Source: a bacterium (GTDB lineage: Bacteria; UBP6; UBA1177; JAKLFG01). From it: a stretch of DNA of 45,663 nt. The stretch's first letter is position 1, and each line of letters starts with the position of its first letter. Below are positions 8,784-17,700 of the stretch, piece by piece. A program made the translations under genes and the position numbers. The notes below the pieces were generated by a model that saw nothing but the letters and a program-made list of their open reading frames with translations, did not search any database and had not been told where the DNA came from. The stretch lies in assembly GCA_022711315.1 (NCBI GenBank), contig JAKLFG010000015.1:1-45663 (forward strand). The letters are read 5' to 3'.

Positions 8784-9984
8784 GCGCCGACTGTTCCTCC
8801 CAACACCCCGACAGCATCCCGCGCGACGACATCCATTTGAAACGGCGCGCAAGTTCGTCCGGCACCTCACCGGGCCGTTCATGCTCCCACGGCGTGCCGG
8901 GGAGCGGCATGAAGATATGGCCCCGGATGTGGGCTCCCTGCACAAGGAGCCGCTCCATGAGCGCCACCGTGAGCGCGAGATCGTCGGGCGTCTCTCCCGG
9001 CAGTCCGAATATCAGGTCCACGATCGGGTGCAGCCCGGCGGCCTTCGTGTTCTCGACGGCGCGGTATATGTCCGCGACGGTGTGGCCGCGGTGCATATGT
9101 TCGAGCATCCGGTCGCTCCCCGACTGACCGCCGACGACGATGATGGGATTGTCGCAATATCGTTTGATGACCGCCATGCTTTCGCGGGTCGCGAACTCGG
9201 GCCGTATCTCGGCCGGGAAGGTGCCGAATATCACCTTGCGGCGCGGCCCGACCGCATCGCGGACGGCGGCGAGCAGTTCGTGGAGCGGTTCGGGGGTGCG
9301 ACCATCCGGGTTATGCCAACCGAGCGCATTGGGCGACAGGAAGCGGTAGTAGGCGAATTCGCGCGCGGCGAGTTCCCGCACCGCCGCCAGTATCGCCTCG
9401 CGGCTCCGCCATCGTTCGGCGACCCCGTGAAAAAAAGAGGTCTGACAGTAGCGGCAGACGCTCGCACAGCCCCGCGTTATCTCTATCGGACCGTAGAGTT
9501 TCGCCCGGTGCGCCATCATCGGGAATCGTTCGATATCGACCGGCGACGCCTTGTCGCCCACAAGTTCATTGCCTTCTATACGAAAAAGACCGCGCACCCC
9601 GTCGAGAGATACCCCTTCCCTCACCCGCTCCGCTATCCCCCGGATCATCTCTTCTCCCTCTCCGACCGCCGCGTGATCGAACCCCCGCTCGATGACCTCG
9701 CGGGGCCGCGCCGAGGCGTGCGGGCCGCCGATGATGAAGCGGGCGTTCGGGAACCGGTCGCGGAGATGCCGCATCTCGGCGACGCTCCGATCGAGGTCGG
9801 CGGTCATGGCGGAAAACAAGAATACCGCCGCCGTATCGGCGGGGAGGTCGTCGAGTTCGTGCAGTTCGCGTACCGTCCGTATCATCGACGGCGGCACGCC
9901 CGCCGCTTCGAGCGACGCGATGAGCGACCGCATGGCGGTACGGTTGTGCCCCGTGAGGCGAAAGACGAGCGGCGTATCAGTCAT
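8761..9984 (-). CDS. B12-binding/radical SAM domain protein
   Basis: This 407-residue cytoplasmic protein has an N-terminal cobalamin-binding-like domain (about 1-115, FIIGGPHAS near 83-91). A radical SAM domain follows whose cluster motif is CxxxCxxC at Cys173, Cys177, Cys180 (RGCASVCRYC). Downstream features fit: a GFLPGE-like IFGLPGET near 325-332 and MPLPGTPWE near 359-367. The arrangement recalls the TIGR04013 (MJ_1487-type) B12-binding radical SAM family, whose reaction is not known to me. I chose ATG 9984 because it begins the domain and overlaps the upstream lipoprotein stop by 8 bases, a coupled arrangement; the open frame further upstream has no homology. The enzyme is cytoplasmic while its partner is a lipoprotein, so any shared pathway is an inference. 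Confidence 0.78.
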   Translation of the reverse strand: MTDTPLVFRLTGHNRTAMRSLIASLEAAGVPPSMIRTVRELHELDDLPADTAAVFLFSAMTADLDRSVAEMRHLRDRFPNARFIIGGPHASARPREVIERGFDHAAVGEGEEMIRGIAERVREGVSLDGVRGLFRIEGNELVGDKASPVDIERFPMMAHRAKLYGPIEITRGCASVCRYCQTSFFHGVAERWRSREAILAAVRELAAREFAYYRFLSPNALGWHNPDGRTPEPLHELLAAVRDAVGPRRKVIFGTFPAEIRPEFATRESMAVIKRYCDNPIIVVGGQSGSDRMLEHMHRGHTVADIYRAVENTKAAGLHPIVDLIFGLPGETPDDLALTVALMERLLVQGAHIRGHIFMPLPGTPWEHERPGEVPDELARRFKWMSSRGMLSGCWEEQSALNRRADN

Positions 9985-12112
9985 TCTCGGTAATGAGGTT
10001 GTACCGGCGGGCGAACCAGTAGCCCACGAGGAAATCAAGCCCGGTGTCACCGCCCGTTCCGGCGCTCCCGCGCAGACCTTTATAGATATTGTCCTTCCAG
10101 TAGTAACTGCTTGCCCCCTTCTCATACAGCGGATAAGCGCGCAGACTCTGCGTCCGGTCGGCGGTCGGCGAGGTCCAGTCGTTCTTCCAGAAGAGTTCCG
10201 GTATCGGCGACATGCAGAAATCGGGACTCCACAGCCGGTCCACCGCGTAGAGCCCGCGCTCCATCGGCACCTCCTGCAGGCACTCGATCCCCGAATCTAT
10301 ATCGCTCACCATCTGCGGCGTGCCGCGCGCCCCAACGATGAGTTGGAACAGCCCCTGCCGCGCCGGTCGCATCGCGTCGCCCTTTTCGTACAGCGCCGCC
10401 TGCATGTCACCCACGCGGGTGCCGTCGCCGACAGCCTCATAGACCTCGCGCAGGATGAAGAACTCCCAGACGCCGAGGTGGTTCCCCGACCAGTCGCTGA
10501 TGCCGTATTCGTTGGTCGGCAGGCCGCCTTTATTGATGTACTCCTCCACATAGCTCCAGATGGTCGCGCTCTCGTTCTTGTAGATCGTTTCGGAGAGTGT
10601 CCCTTTGTACATCGCGTAGAGGAGGAGCGCGGTCGCGAGTTGATTCATCCGCAGGTCCTTCGCTATCTCGCAGTTGTCGTGGAGACGCTTGAGATTGTTC
10701 TTCATCCGGGTTATGAGCCCCGCGGCGCGCGGGTCAGCGCTGTCTTTGAGGACATACCACGCCCAGTAGTGGCCGATGATGAAGCCCTTGAACATGTCGT
10801 TGTTGCCCCCCTCCTTCCAGTCGATCCCGGCGAAAGGGCCGGTCCCTTCGTGGAATTCGGGATCGCCGTCATCGACATGCAGCCGGAGGGTCCGCGCGAA
10901 GGTGGTCACATCGGGGACGATCTCGACGCACTGAAGCGTCCCGTCGAGCGACTTGATCATCCGGTCGAGCGATCCCTGCGTCTGGTCGATGAGGTATTTC
11001 CACGCCATCGTCGCGACATAGACACCGGTCCAGAGCATACTGTCGCCGTCCTGATCGTAGCGCTGGGCTGCTTCGTTCCAGTGCGACATCATGCCGAGTT
11101 CGTTTATCATCTTCTCCTGCACGAAGTCGGAGAAAAAGTCGGCTTTCTCAGCCAGCGTGTAGGCGAACGCGCTGCGGCGCATCTCGGCCTCGGCGAGCGT
11201 CCAGTCGTTGACCGGTCGCTGGATGACCCGCACCGTATCGGGGTTCTCGCGCAGAAAGGCGCGGTCGGTCGGATCGGTCACCATGTAGTGGACCATCTTC
11301 TTGAACTCGTCGCGATCGGTGTAGGGCTGGACCGCCGGGAGTTCGTGGAACGACGCATAGGTCTCATTTATCGTCACCTTTTCGGCGGTCGACGGTTCGG
11401 GGTTCGCGGGGGTCTCGACCCGTTCATTGCGCCAGAGCGGCTCTTCCTTCGGAGCTGCATCCCAGAGCCATTCCTCGTCGAACCCGTCGCCGGTATCGGG
11501 CGGCACCGGATCACCCGACACCAGATATCGACCGCACCCGGCCACCGGCAGGAGCATGACCGATATCGTCTTGTACCGCTTGCCGGGGACCGGTCTCGTG
11601 ACGCTATCGACCGTGGCGACGAAGCCGCCATTATCAAGCCGCACCTCGGCGCCGATGCTCCGGTAATCGGCGAACAGTTCCCCCTCCACCGCCTGCGCCG
11701 CCCGGTACCCATGCCACCCGGCATCATCATACACGATGGCGCGTATGAACCGCAGGGAGCCACCATCGTCCCGTATCTCGCCGGTGCCGGTATAGGTCCC
11801 CCGCTCGTCACCGCCCGTTATCGTATAGAGACCGTAAAAGGTCGCGAGGCAGGGAGCATCGACATCGGGGATGAGGTCATCGTTGTCGGCCATCAACTCA
11901 TCCGACAGGACCTCCCCGTCAGACGGCTCGAACAGGTCTGACAGGTCCGGCTGTTCCTCCGGAAGATATTCGTCCATTAGGTCGCTTTCGTCACTCAGGT
12001 CGTTTTCGCTATCGTCATCATCGGGAACACCGGTCCCCTCCGACGAACAGGCGACTGAAAAGAGCATCAACCCGGCTAGCGCGACCAAAAAAGTAAAAAA
12101 TGATGACCGCAT
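9977..12112 (-). CDS. Large lipoprotein with predicted alpha/alpha-toroid domain
   Basis: This is a 711-residue predicted lipoprotein. Its signal ends in SVAC (Cys22), and an Asp/Glu/Ser-rich acidic tether spans about 26-88. A small beta-rich domain follows (about 88-200, paired Cys88 and Cys193). From about 340 to the end, helical hairpins recur with aromatic cores (WTGVYVATMAWKYL, FKGFIIGHYWAWYVL, LATALLLYAMYKG, HLGVWEFFILREVY). Segments such as DSMLWTGVYVA and NNDMFKGFIIGHYW resemble six-hairpin (alpha/alpha)6 toroid enzymes such as some glycosidases; this is inference from pattern only. The ATG at 12112 has GGGAGG upstream and a promoter at 12137-12164. It is coupled to the downstream radical SAM gene. 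No family name can be given with confidence. Confidence 0.7.
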   Translation of the reverse strand: MRSSFFTFLVALAGLMLFSVACSSEGTGVPDDDDSENDLSDESDLMDEYLPEEQPDLSDLFEPSDGEVLSDELMADNDDLIPDVDAPCLATFYGLYTITGGDERGTYTGTGEIRDDGGSLRFIRAIVYDDAGWHGYRAAQAVEGELFADYRSIGAEVRLDNGGFVATVDSVTRPVPGKRYKTISVMLLPVAGCGRYLVSGDPVPPDTGDGFDEEWLWDAAPKEEPLWRNERVETPANPEPSTAEKVTINETYASFHELPAVQPYTDRDEFKKMVHYMVTDPTDRAFLRENPDTVRVIQRPVNDWTLAEAEMRRSAFAYTLAEKADFFSDFVQEKMINELGMMSHWNEAAQRYDQDGDSMLWTGVYVATMAWKYLIDQTQGSLDRMIKSLDGTLQCVEIVPDVTTFARTLRLHVDDGDPEFHEGTGPFAGIDWKEGGNNDMFKGFIIGHYWAWYVLKDSADPRAAGLITRMKNNLKRLHDNCEIAKDLRMNQLATALLLYAMYKGTLSETIYKNESATIWSYVEEYINKGGLPTNEYGISDWSGNHLGVWEFFILREVYEAVGDGTRVGDMQAALYEKGDAMRPARQGLFQLIVGARGTPQMVSDIDSGIECLQEVPMERGLYAVDRLWSPDFCMSPIPELFWKNDWTSPTADRTQSLRAYPLYEKGASSYYWKDNIYKGLRGSAGTGGDTGLDFLVGYWFARRYNLITEND

Positions 12113-12136
12113 GGGGCCTCCCGCGTGAACGGATCC

Positions 12137-12164
12137 AGTGTACCGCGTTACCAATAAAAAGCAA
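12137..12164 (-). promoter_or_regulatory. Promoter of 711-residue lipoprotein gene
   Basis: Minus strand: -35 TTGCTT at 12164-12159, 16-base spacer, -10 TACACT at 12142-12137. The predicted start is near 12130. It is back-to-back with the plus-strand promoter at 12183-12211. Confidence 0.5.
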
Positions 12165-12168
12165 CCAG

Positions 12169-12182
12169 CATGAACTTTCATG
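12169..12182. promoter_or_regulatory. Inverted repeat between divergent promoters, possible operator
   Basis: Perfect 6-base arms CATGAA and TTCATG are separated by CT. The repeat sits exactly between the two -35 boxes (12164 and 12183) and abuts the plus-strand one. A dimeric regulator bound here could control both lipoprotein genes. No regulator gene is next to it, so function is inferred from position alone. Confidence 0.3.
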
Positions 12183-12211
12183 TTGATTTTTGTTTTTTTT
12201 GTTCTTATACT
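12183..12211 (+). promoter_or_regulatory. Promoter of choice-of-anchor-L lipoprotein / agmatinase unit
   Basis: -35 TTGATT at 12183-12188, a 17-base T-rich spacer, -10 TATACT at 12206-12211. The leader would be about 24 bases and contains AAGGAGG at 12230-12236, an excellent ribosome site. Confidence 0.6.
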
Positions 12212-12241
12212 TGCCTTCAGGTTCCGCCAAAGGAGGAAAAC

Positions 12242-13771
12242 ATGAGATCTCACGCACGGTTGTTTTCGTTTGCAGGGCTGTTGCTGCTCGTCGTGTTCTC
12301 CTGCACGCCGACCGACGACAAGGATCCCGGCACCGGCACCTACTGCGAACAGGATGCCGATTGCGGCGACACCGCCCTCTACTTCTGCGACAAGATCAAC
12401 AACGAATGTCGCGTCAAGGCGGGTGTCGATATCGATCAGGGCGGCACCGGCGGCAACGATGACCAGCCATCGGACGACCAAACAGGCACCGAGTCCGACC
12501 CGGTCGACGACGATACCGGCGGCACCATACCCGACATGGACTATGCCGGTCTCGACTGCGCACCCGGCACCACCGAAAAATGCGCCTATACCGGTCCGGC
12601 GGGCACCGAGGATGTCGGCCCCTGCAAGGCGGCGGTGCGTCTCTGCAAGGACAACGGCACCTGGGGATCCTGCAACGGCGAGATCCGACCGCTCTACGAG
12701 ATATGCGCCAACGGCGTCGATGAGGACTGCGACGGCACCGTCGACAACGGGACCGACCTCGATGAGGACGGATTCACCTACTGCGACACCCCGCCCGACT
12801 GCTGTGAAACGACCGACAAATGCCCCGACCCCAAGTCGGTCCACCCCGGCGCCAACGAGGTCCCCAACGGCATAGACGACAACTGCGACGGCACCGCTGA
12901 TGAAGGGGTCTACGATTGCGATACGGGACTCGACCTCAACACCAAGAATCCGATCGATTACGCGAAGTCCATCGGTCTGTGCAACGGCGTGACCGAGGCC
13001 TATGTCCGCCTTCCGAGCGATCAGGACGGATGCAATATCCAAAGCAACTCTCTGCTGTCGGCACTCGGTAATGTGATAAAACCGAAACACGGTTCGTCGT
13101 TCCTCGCCCTCTCGTCGGGACAGGCGGCCAATCCACCATCCAACACCAGTTTCAATCAGGGCACCTCCTCGGCCGCACCGGGCGACTGGTATCAGGCGAA
13201 CGGGAACAAATACCCCAGTTCCCCCTCCTGCCCGAACAATACCGGCACCTCGGGTAACGCCAACGACGGTGTCATGGTGAAGTTCGTGGTGCAGGTCCCG
13301 CCGACCGCCAATTCCTTCTCGTTCAATATCTACTTCCTCTCTATTGAGTACCCCAGTTATATCTGCTCAGCATACAACGACTTCTTCGTAGCGTTGCTCG
13401 ACAGTTCCTACACCAGCGCCGACCCGAACCTGCAGAATCCCTTCGACAAGAACCTCGCGATAGACGACATGAAGAACCCGGTCGGCGTCAACATCGCACC
13501 GAACGGCCTGTTCAAGCAGTGCAACAATGTCAGCGGTTCCGGCTGGGCGGTCACCTCGTGCGTCGGCACCGAGGAACTGGTCGGGACCGGGTTCGAGAGC
13601 CACGGCGCGACGAGTTGGCTCACGGTGCGCGGCAATGTCGTGCCCAACGAATTCATCACGCTCCGACTTGCGATATGGGACCTCGGCGACCATATCCTCG
13701 ATTCGATGGTGCTCATCGACAACTTCCAGTGGCAGAGCCAGAATTTCAAACCCGGCACGAGCGATTCCTGA
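12242..13771 (+). CDS. Lipoprotein with MopE-like and choice-of-anchor-L domains
   Basis: This 509-residue predicted lipoprotein has signal lipobox VFSC (Cys21), a Cys-rich stretch (35-56), and an acidic Asp/Gly/Thr linker (60-100). About residues 150-222 carry two copies of the MopE-like putative metal-binding motif, with NGVDEDCDG and NGIDDNCDG framing an Asp-rich DLDEDGF segment. About 240-505 match the choice-of-anchor-L pattern: SIGLC...GCNI, a FSFNIYFLSIEYPSY core, YNDFFVALLDS, and a C-terminal LRLAIWDLGDHILDSMVLIDNF. Both domains are common in surface proteins of Myxococcota. The ATG at 12242 follows AAGGAGG. Lipidation plus these domains suggests a surface protein that binds metal; the ligand is unknown. 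The agmatinase gene follows after 25 bases. Confidence 0.8.
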   Translation: MRSHARLFSFAGLLLLVVFSCTPTDDKDPGTGTYCEQDADCGDTALYFCDKINNECRVKAGVDIDQGGTGGNDDQPSDDQTGTESDPVDDDTGGTIPDMDYAGLDCAPGTTEKCAYTGPAGTEDVGPCKAAVRLCKDNGTWGSCNGEIRPLYEICANGVDEDCDGTVDNGTDLDEDGFTYCDTPPDCCETTDKCPDPKSVHPGANEVPNGIDDNCDGTADEGVYDCDTGLDLNTKNPIDYAKSIGLCNGVTEAYVRLPSDQDGCNIQSNSLLSALGNVIKPKHGSSFLALSSGQAANPPSNTSFNQGTSSAAPGDWYQANGNKYPSSPSCPNNTGTSGNANDGVMVKFVVQVPPTANSFSFNIYFLSIEYPSYICSAYNDFFVALLDSSYTSADPNLQNPFDKNLAIDDMKNPVGVNIAPNGLFKQCNNVSGSGWAVTSCVGTEELVGTGFESHGATSWLTVRGNVVPNEFITLRLAIWDLGDHILDSMVLIDNFQWQSQNFKPGTSDS

Positions 13772-13796
13772 TAACCTTACACAGAGCGAGGACATC

Positions 13797-14705
13797 ATGA
13801 CCTTCCCCGCGCTGACCCGTTTCATCGGCTCCCGTCCCGCCATCGAGGGGTGCGACATCGTGCTGGCCGGCATCCCCTACGACGCGACATCGAGTTTCCG
13901 CGCCGGCTCTCGGTTCGCGCCGCGAGAGATACGGGCCTATTCCGACGAGGCGCTCGAGGATTTCTCGTTCCACTGCGACCGGTCGCTCGCCGACATCGCG
14001 TTCCATGACGCCGGGGACCTGCCGCTCATGGTGGGCAACCCCTCGCTCATGGTGAGCGAGGTGCGAAGAAGCGTGCTCGAACTCACCGTCGGCAGTCCGG
14101 AGGTCGCCACGGGCGAGCCGCGGAAGACCGCCTATGAACTGACCCTCACCAACCGGCGGCTGCTGGCCATCGGCGGCGAACACCTTGTCTCCTACCCCAT
14201 CTTCCTCGCGTTGCGTGAGATATATCCCGACTTCACCATGTTGCAACTCGATGCGCACGCCGACCTGCGGGAACGGTATGCCGGCGACGCGCTCAGTCAC
14301 TCGTCGGTCATGCGCCTCTGCCTGCAGGAAGGCCTGAAAAAACTGGTACAGTACGGTGTCCGGAGCGGCACCCGCGAGGAATATCTGATGCGCCAGCAGG
14401 ACAAGCGGATCGTCCCGGCGACCGGCATCGCCGACATCGAGAGCGCCCTGAAGGATGGCGGGTCGGTCTATCTTTCGGTCGATCTCGACTTCTTCGACCC
14501 TGCCTTCATGCCCGGCACCGGCACCCCCGAGGCGGGGGGCAACACCTTCAAGGATTACCTCGATGTTCTCTCTCTTCTGCGGCGTAAAAAGATCAACCTT
14601 ATCGGTGCCGACATCGTCGAACTGGCCCCCGACATAGACCACAGCAAGGCATCGACCGCCTTTGCCGCGAAAGTGGTGCGGGAGACCTTACTCGCTCTGG
14701 GGTAG
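13797..14705 (+). CDS. speB: Agmatinase / ureohydrolase family protein
   Basis: This 302-residue cytoplasmic enzyme of the arginase-agmatinase family probably hydrolyses agmatine to putrescine and urea using two Mn2+ ions. The metal ligands are present: His in GGEHLVSYP, DAHAD in LQLDAHADLRERY, and SVDLDFFDPAF. The loop MPGTGTPEAGG and the C-terminal ADIVELAPDID are typical of agmatinase rather than arginase. ATG 13797 is preceded by GCGAGGAC; the frame is open further back into the lipoprotein gene but has no homology there. With no promoter in the 25-base gap it is probably transcribed with the lipoprotein. Its 3' end overlaps the convergent kinase gene by 18 bases. No other polyamine genes are nearby. 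Confidence 0.85.
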   Translation: MTFPALTRFIGSRPAIEGCDIVLAGIPYDATSSFRAGSRFAPREIRAYSDEALEDFSFHCDRSLADIAFHDAGDLPLMVGNPSLMVSEVRRSVLELTVGSPEVATGEPRKTAYELTLTNRRLLAIGGEHLVSYPIFLALREIYPDFTMLQLDAHADLRERYAGDALSHSSVMRLCLQEGLKKLVQYGVRSGTREEYLMRQQDKRIVPATGIADIESALKDGGSVYLSVDLDFFDPAFMPGTGTPEAGGNTFKDYLDVLSLLRRKKINLIGADIVELAPDIDHSKASTAFAAKVVRETLLALG

Positions 14706-17700
14706 ATCCTCCTCCCCTCCGGCCGATCCTATCATGGTCTGGAACCCGACCAGTCGGTACCGCGTCCGTTCTTCCGCGTCCCGCAGCAACTGCGCGGGAT
14801 CGCGATCCCACAGATCGAAACGGGTCGGGTAGATACGGACCGCCGTCCCCTCGCTGAGCGCGAAAGATGAACCGTCGGCCGAGAAAAGAGCGGCATAACT
14901 CTGGTGCATGAGGGAAAGGCGCAACAGTTCGTCGCCGGTATCGCTTCGCCAGATGAGCGCGTATTTCCCCACCGAAAGAAGATAGCGACCGGTCGGATCG
15001 TAGGCGACCGTTCGCGCCGTCGCTCCGCGGGTATCGAGCGCCAAGGTCCGTGTCCCGTCACTCAGACGGTGCACCAACACCGTATCGTCCTCGCCGACCG
15101 ACGCCAGATGTCGAAGGTCGGGGGAAAAGGCTATCGCAAGAATGTTGCCGTGATGACCGGCCAGCAGAGCGGCGTGCGTTCCATCGGCGATCTTTCTGAC
15201 GATGATGACCTTATCCCGCCCGGCCGAAGCGACCATGGCGCCGTCGGGCGAGAAGGCGACGCTCTGGACCGCGCCGGCGTGTTCGGAAAAGAGGTGAAGC
15301 GTCCGTCGCCGCGCGATATCCCATATCCGCACCGTGCGGTCCCACCCGCCAGACACGATGGTGCGCCCGTCGGGCGAAAAGGCGACGGACGAAACGCCCT
15401 CGTCATGTCCTTCGAGGAGCGCCGCGAGGCTCCCGTCGGGCGCAAGAAGCCGTATACGGCGGTCCTGACCGGCGATGGCCAACAGCGCGCCATCAGGCGA
15501 AAAGGCGACGGCATTGCACACCTCGGCGCAGGGAATGACCCGGCGTTCGGTCTCGGTGGCGATATCCCATATCCGCACCGTGCGGTCCCAACTGGACGAG
15601 GCGAGCCATGTACCGTCGGAGGACAGCGCGATGGCGGGAATGTAGGTCCGGTGGCCGCTGAAGGAGCGTGAAGAGCGGGTAAAGGATGAGCGCCACAGGC
15701 GTATCGTTCCGTCGGCCCCCGCCGACACGAGATGGTCGCCGGCGGGCGTGAAGGCGACCGCGTGGGCGGAAAGATCGTGCCCCCGAAGTTGATCGACCCG
15801 GCCGGTCGTCATGTCGCGTAGCAGGATGGTGCCATCGCGCGAGGCGATCACGGAACGGGAACCGTCCCGATCGATGCTCAGGGCGAAAAAGGCATCCCAG
15901 TAGACGAAAGAATCAAGCACCCGACCGGTCGCGGGATCGATCACCAAGGCCTTCTTGTCATAGCCGGCCGTGTACAGCCGTTTTCCGTCGGACCGGTAGC
16001 GCAGGGCAACGATCACCTCGGTATGCAGGCGGAAGGAGGCAACGGCGCGGTCTTGCACCATATATAGTTCCCCCGACGCGGTCCCCACCGCGATCGACGC
16101 GCCGTCGGGCGACACGGCGATCGACCGTATCTTCGCATCAGGCAGGGGAAGCACCGATATCTCGCGGCGGGCGGAGACATCCCAGCGGCGCACCGTACCG
16201 TCGTTGCCACCCGACACGATGACGCGACCATCGGGCGAAAAGGCGATGGCGTACACTTCCTCGGTGTGACCGTCGAGCGTAGCGAGTTCGGTGCGGGTCG
16301 CGACATCCCAGAGGCGCACCGACCGGTCCCAACTGGCGGAGGCGAGCACATTCCCGTCCGGCGAGAACACGACACGCGTCACCTCGTCACGATGGCCGGG
16401 AAGCCGGTCGATCTCGTTCCTTTCTTCTATGCCCCAGAGGGTGATGACGCCATCCTTACCGGCAAGAGCAACCGTATTGCCATCCGGCGACATACCCATA
16501 TCGCGCACCTCGCTCCCCCGATACGGGGTCACCGCGACGAGCGCGTCGTTCTGGTTCATCCGGGCAAGGAACAGACTCGACCGGGCCGACAGCGTGTTAC
16601 GCGCGATATCGCCGGACGAGCGCGCGGCGATGTCCGGGAACCGGTACGGACTCCGCGGATTCCACGGGTTGTGCCCGAGCGCCGCGGCGGCGAATATCTC
16701 GGCCTTGTCGTACCGCCGTTCCTGCAGCATGCGGTCGGCGCTCTCCTGATACCCGAGCGCGAGATTAAGATGGGCGATCCTCTCGTTCTCGACGGCGTTC
16801 CGCCACGCCGAGAAGACGGCGGATACACCGAGCACGATGAGGACGAGCAGAACGCCGATGAGCAACGAGAGTGCCCGGTTCTTGCGGACGAACCGCACGA
16901 GAAGTTCCCACGAACTGTATTCGTACACCTCGATGCGACCGCCCGCCATGTAATTCTCTATCTCGCGCGCCATCTCACGCGCCGAACCGTAGCGTTCCTC
17001 TTTTTTCTTTGACAGCGCCTTTTCCACAACGGCGCAGAGATCGGGCGGCGCCTCCCGCTCGAGCGAGGCGATGGGTATCGGCCTCTCGCTCAGCACCTTT
17101 GCGATGATCTCGGTCGCCGTCCTGCCGTCGAAGGGCGGCGCGCCCGCAAGTATCTCGTACAGCACCGCACCGAGCGCATAGATGTCGCTCCGCTCGTCCA
17201 CCTCGGCGACCAGCCCGCGTGCCTGTTCCGGCGGCATATAGGTCGGGGTCCCGAACGCCCGGCCGGTCAGCGTCCGGCGCACCGGCGTTTCCCGGAGCGC
17301 CGATATGCCCTGCGCCATCTCGTCGGCGCGGTCATCAGAAAGCCCGCGCACCTTGGCAAGACCCCAATCAAGCACCACCGTTTCGCCGAACTGCCCGATC
17401 ATGATGTTGTCCGGCTTGATGTCGCGATGCACCACGCCACGACTGTGCGCGTAGGCGACGGCGTTGCAGATGTCCCGGAAATGAGGCAGGAGCCTCAGGC
17501 GGTCGCGTAGAGTCTTCGCCGACCGGATGGCATCGGAAAGCGTTTCTCCGCGTACCAGTCGCATGGTGTAGTAGGGATCGCCGTCCGGTCTCCGGCCTAT
17601 CTCGTAGACCGGCACGATACCGGGGTGCTCCAACTGGCCGGTCACCCGCGCCTCGCGCAGGAAGCGGAGCGCAGCCGACCGCGATCTCCCCTCTTCCGGC

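Noticed and set aside
9692..11941. 749-codon open frame on the plus strand across the lipoprotein and radical SAM genes
   Set aside because: It spans two well-supported genes on the other strand and shows no domain or signal. It is open because sense codons TTA, CTA and TCA are rare.
14900..16500. Repeated 10-20-base words that could look like a CRISPR or tandem array
   Set aside because: They keep the reading frame and encode the SPDG and WD motifs of WD40 blades.
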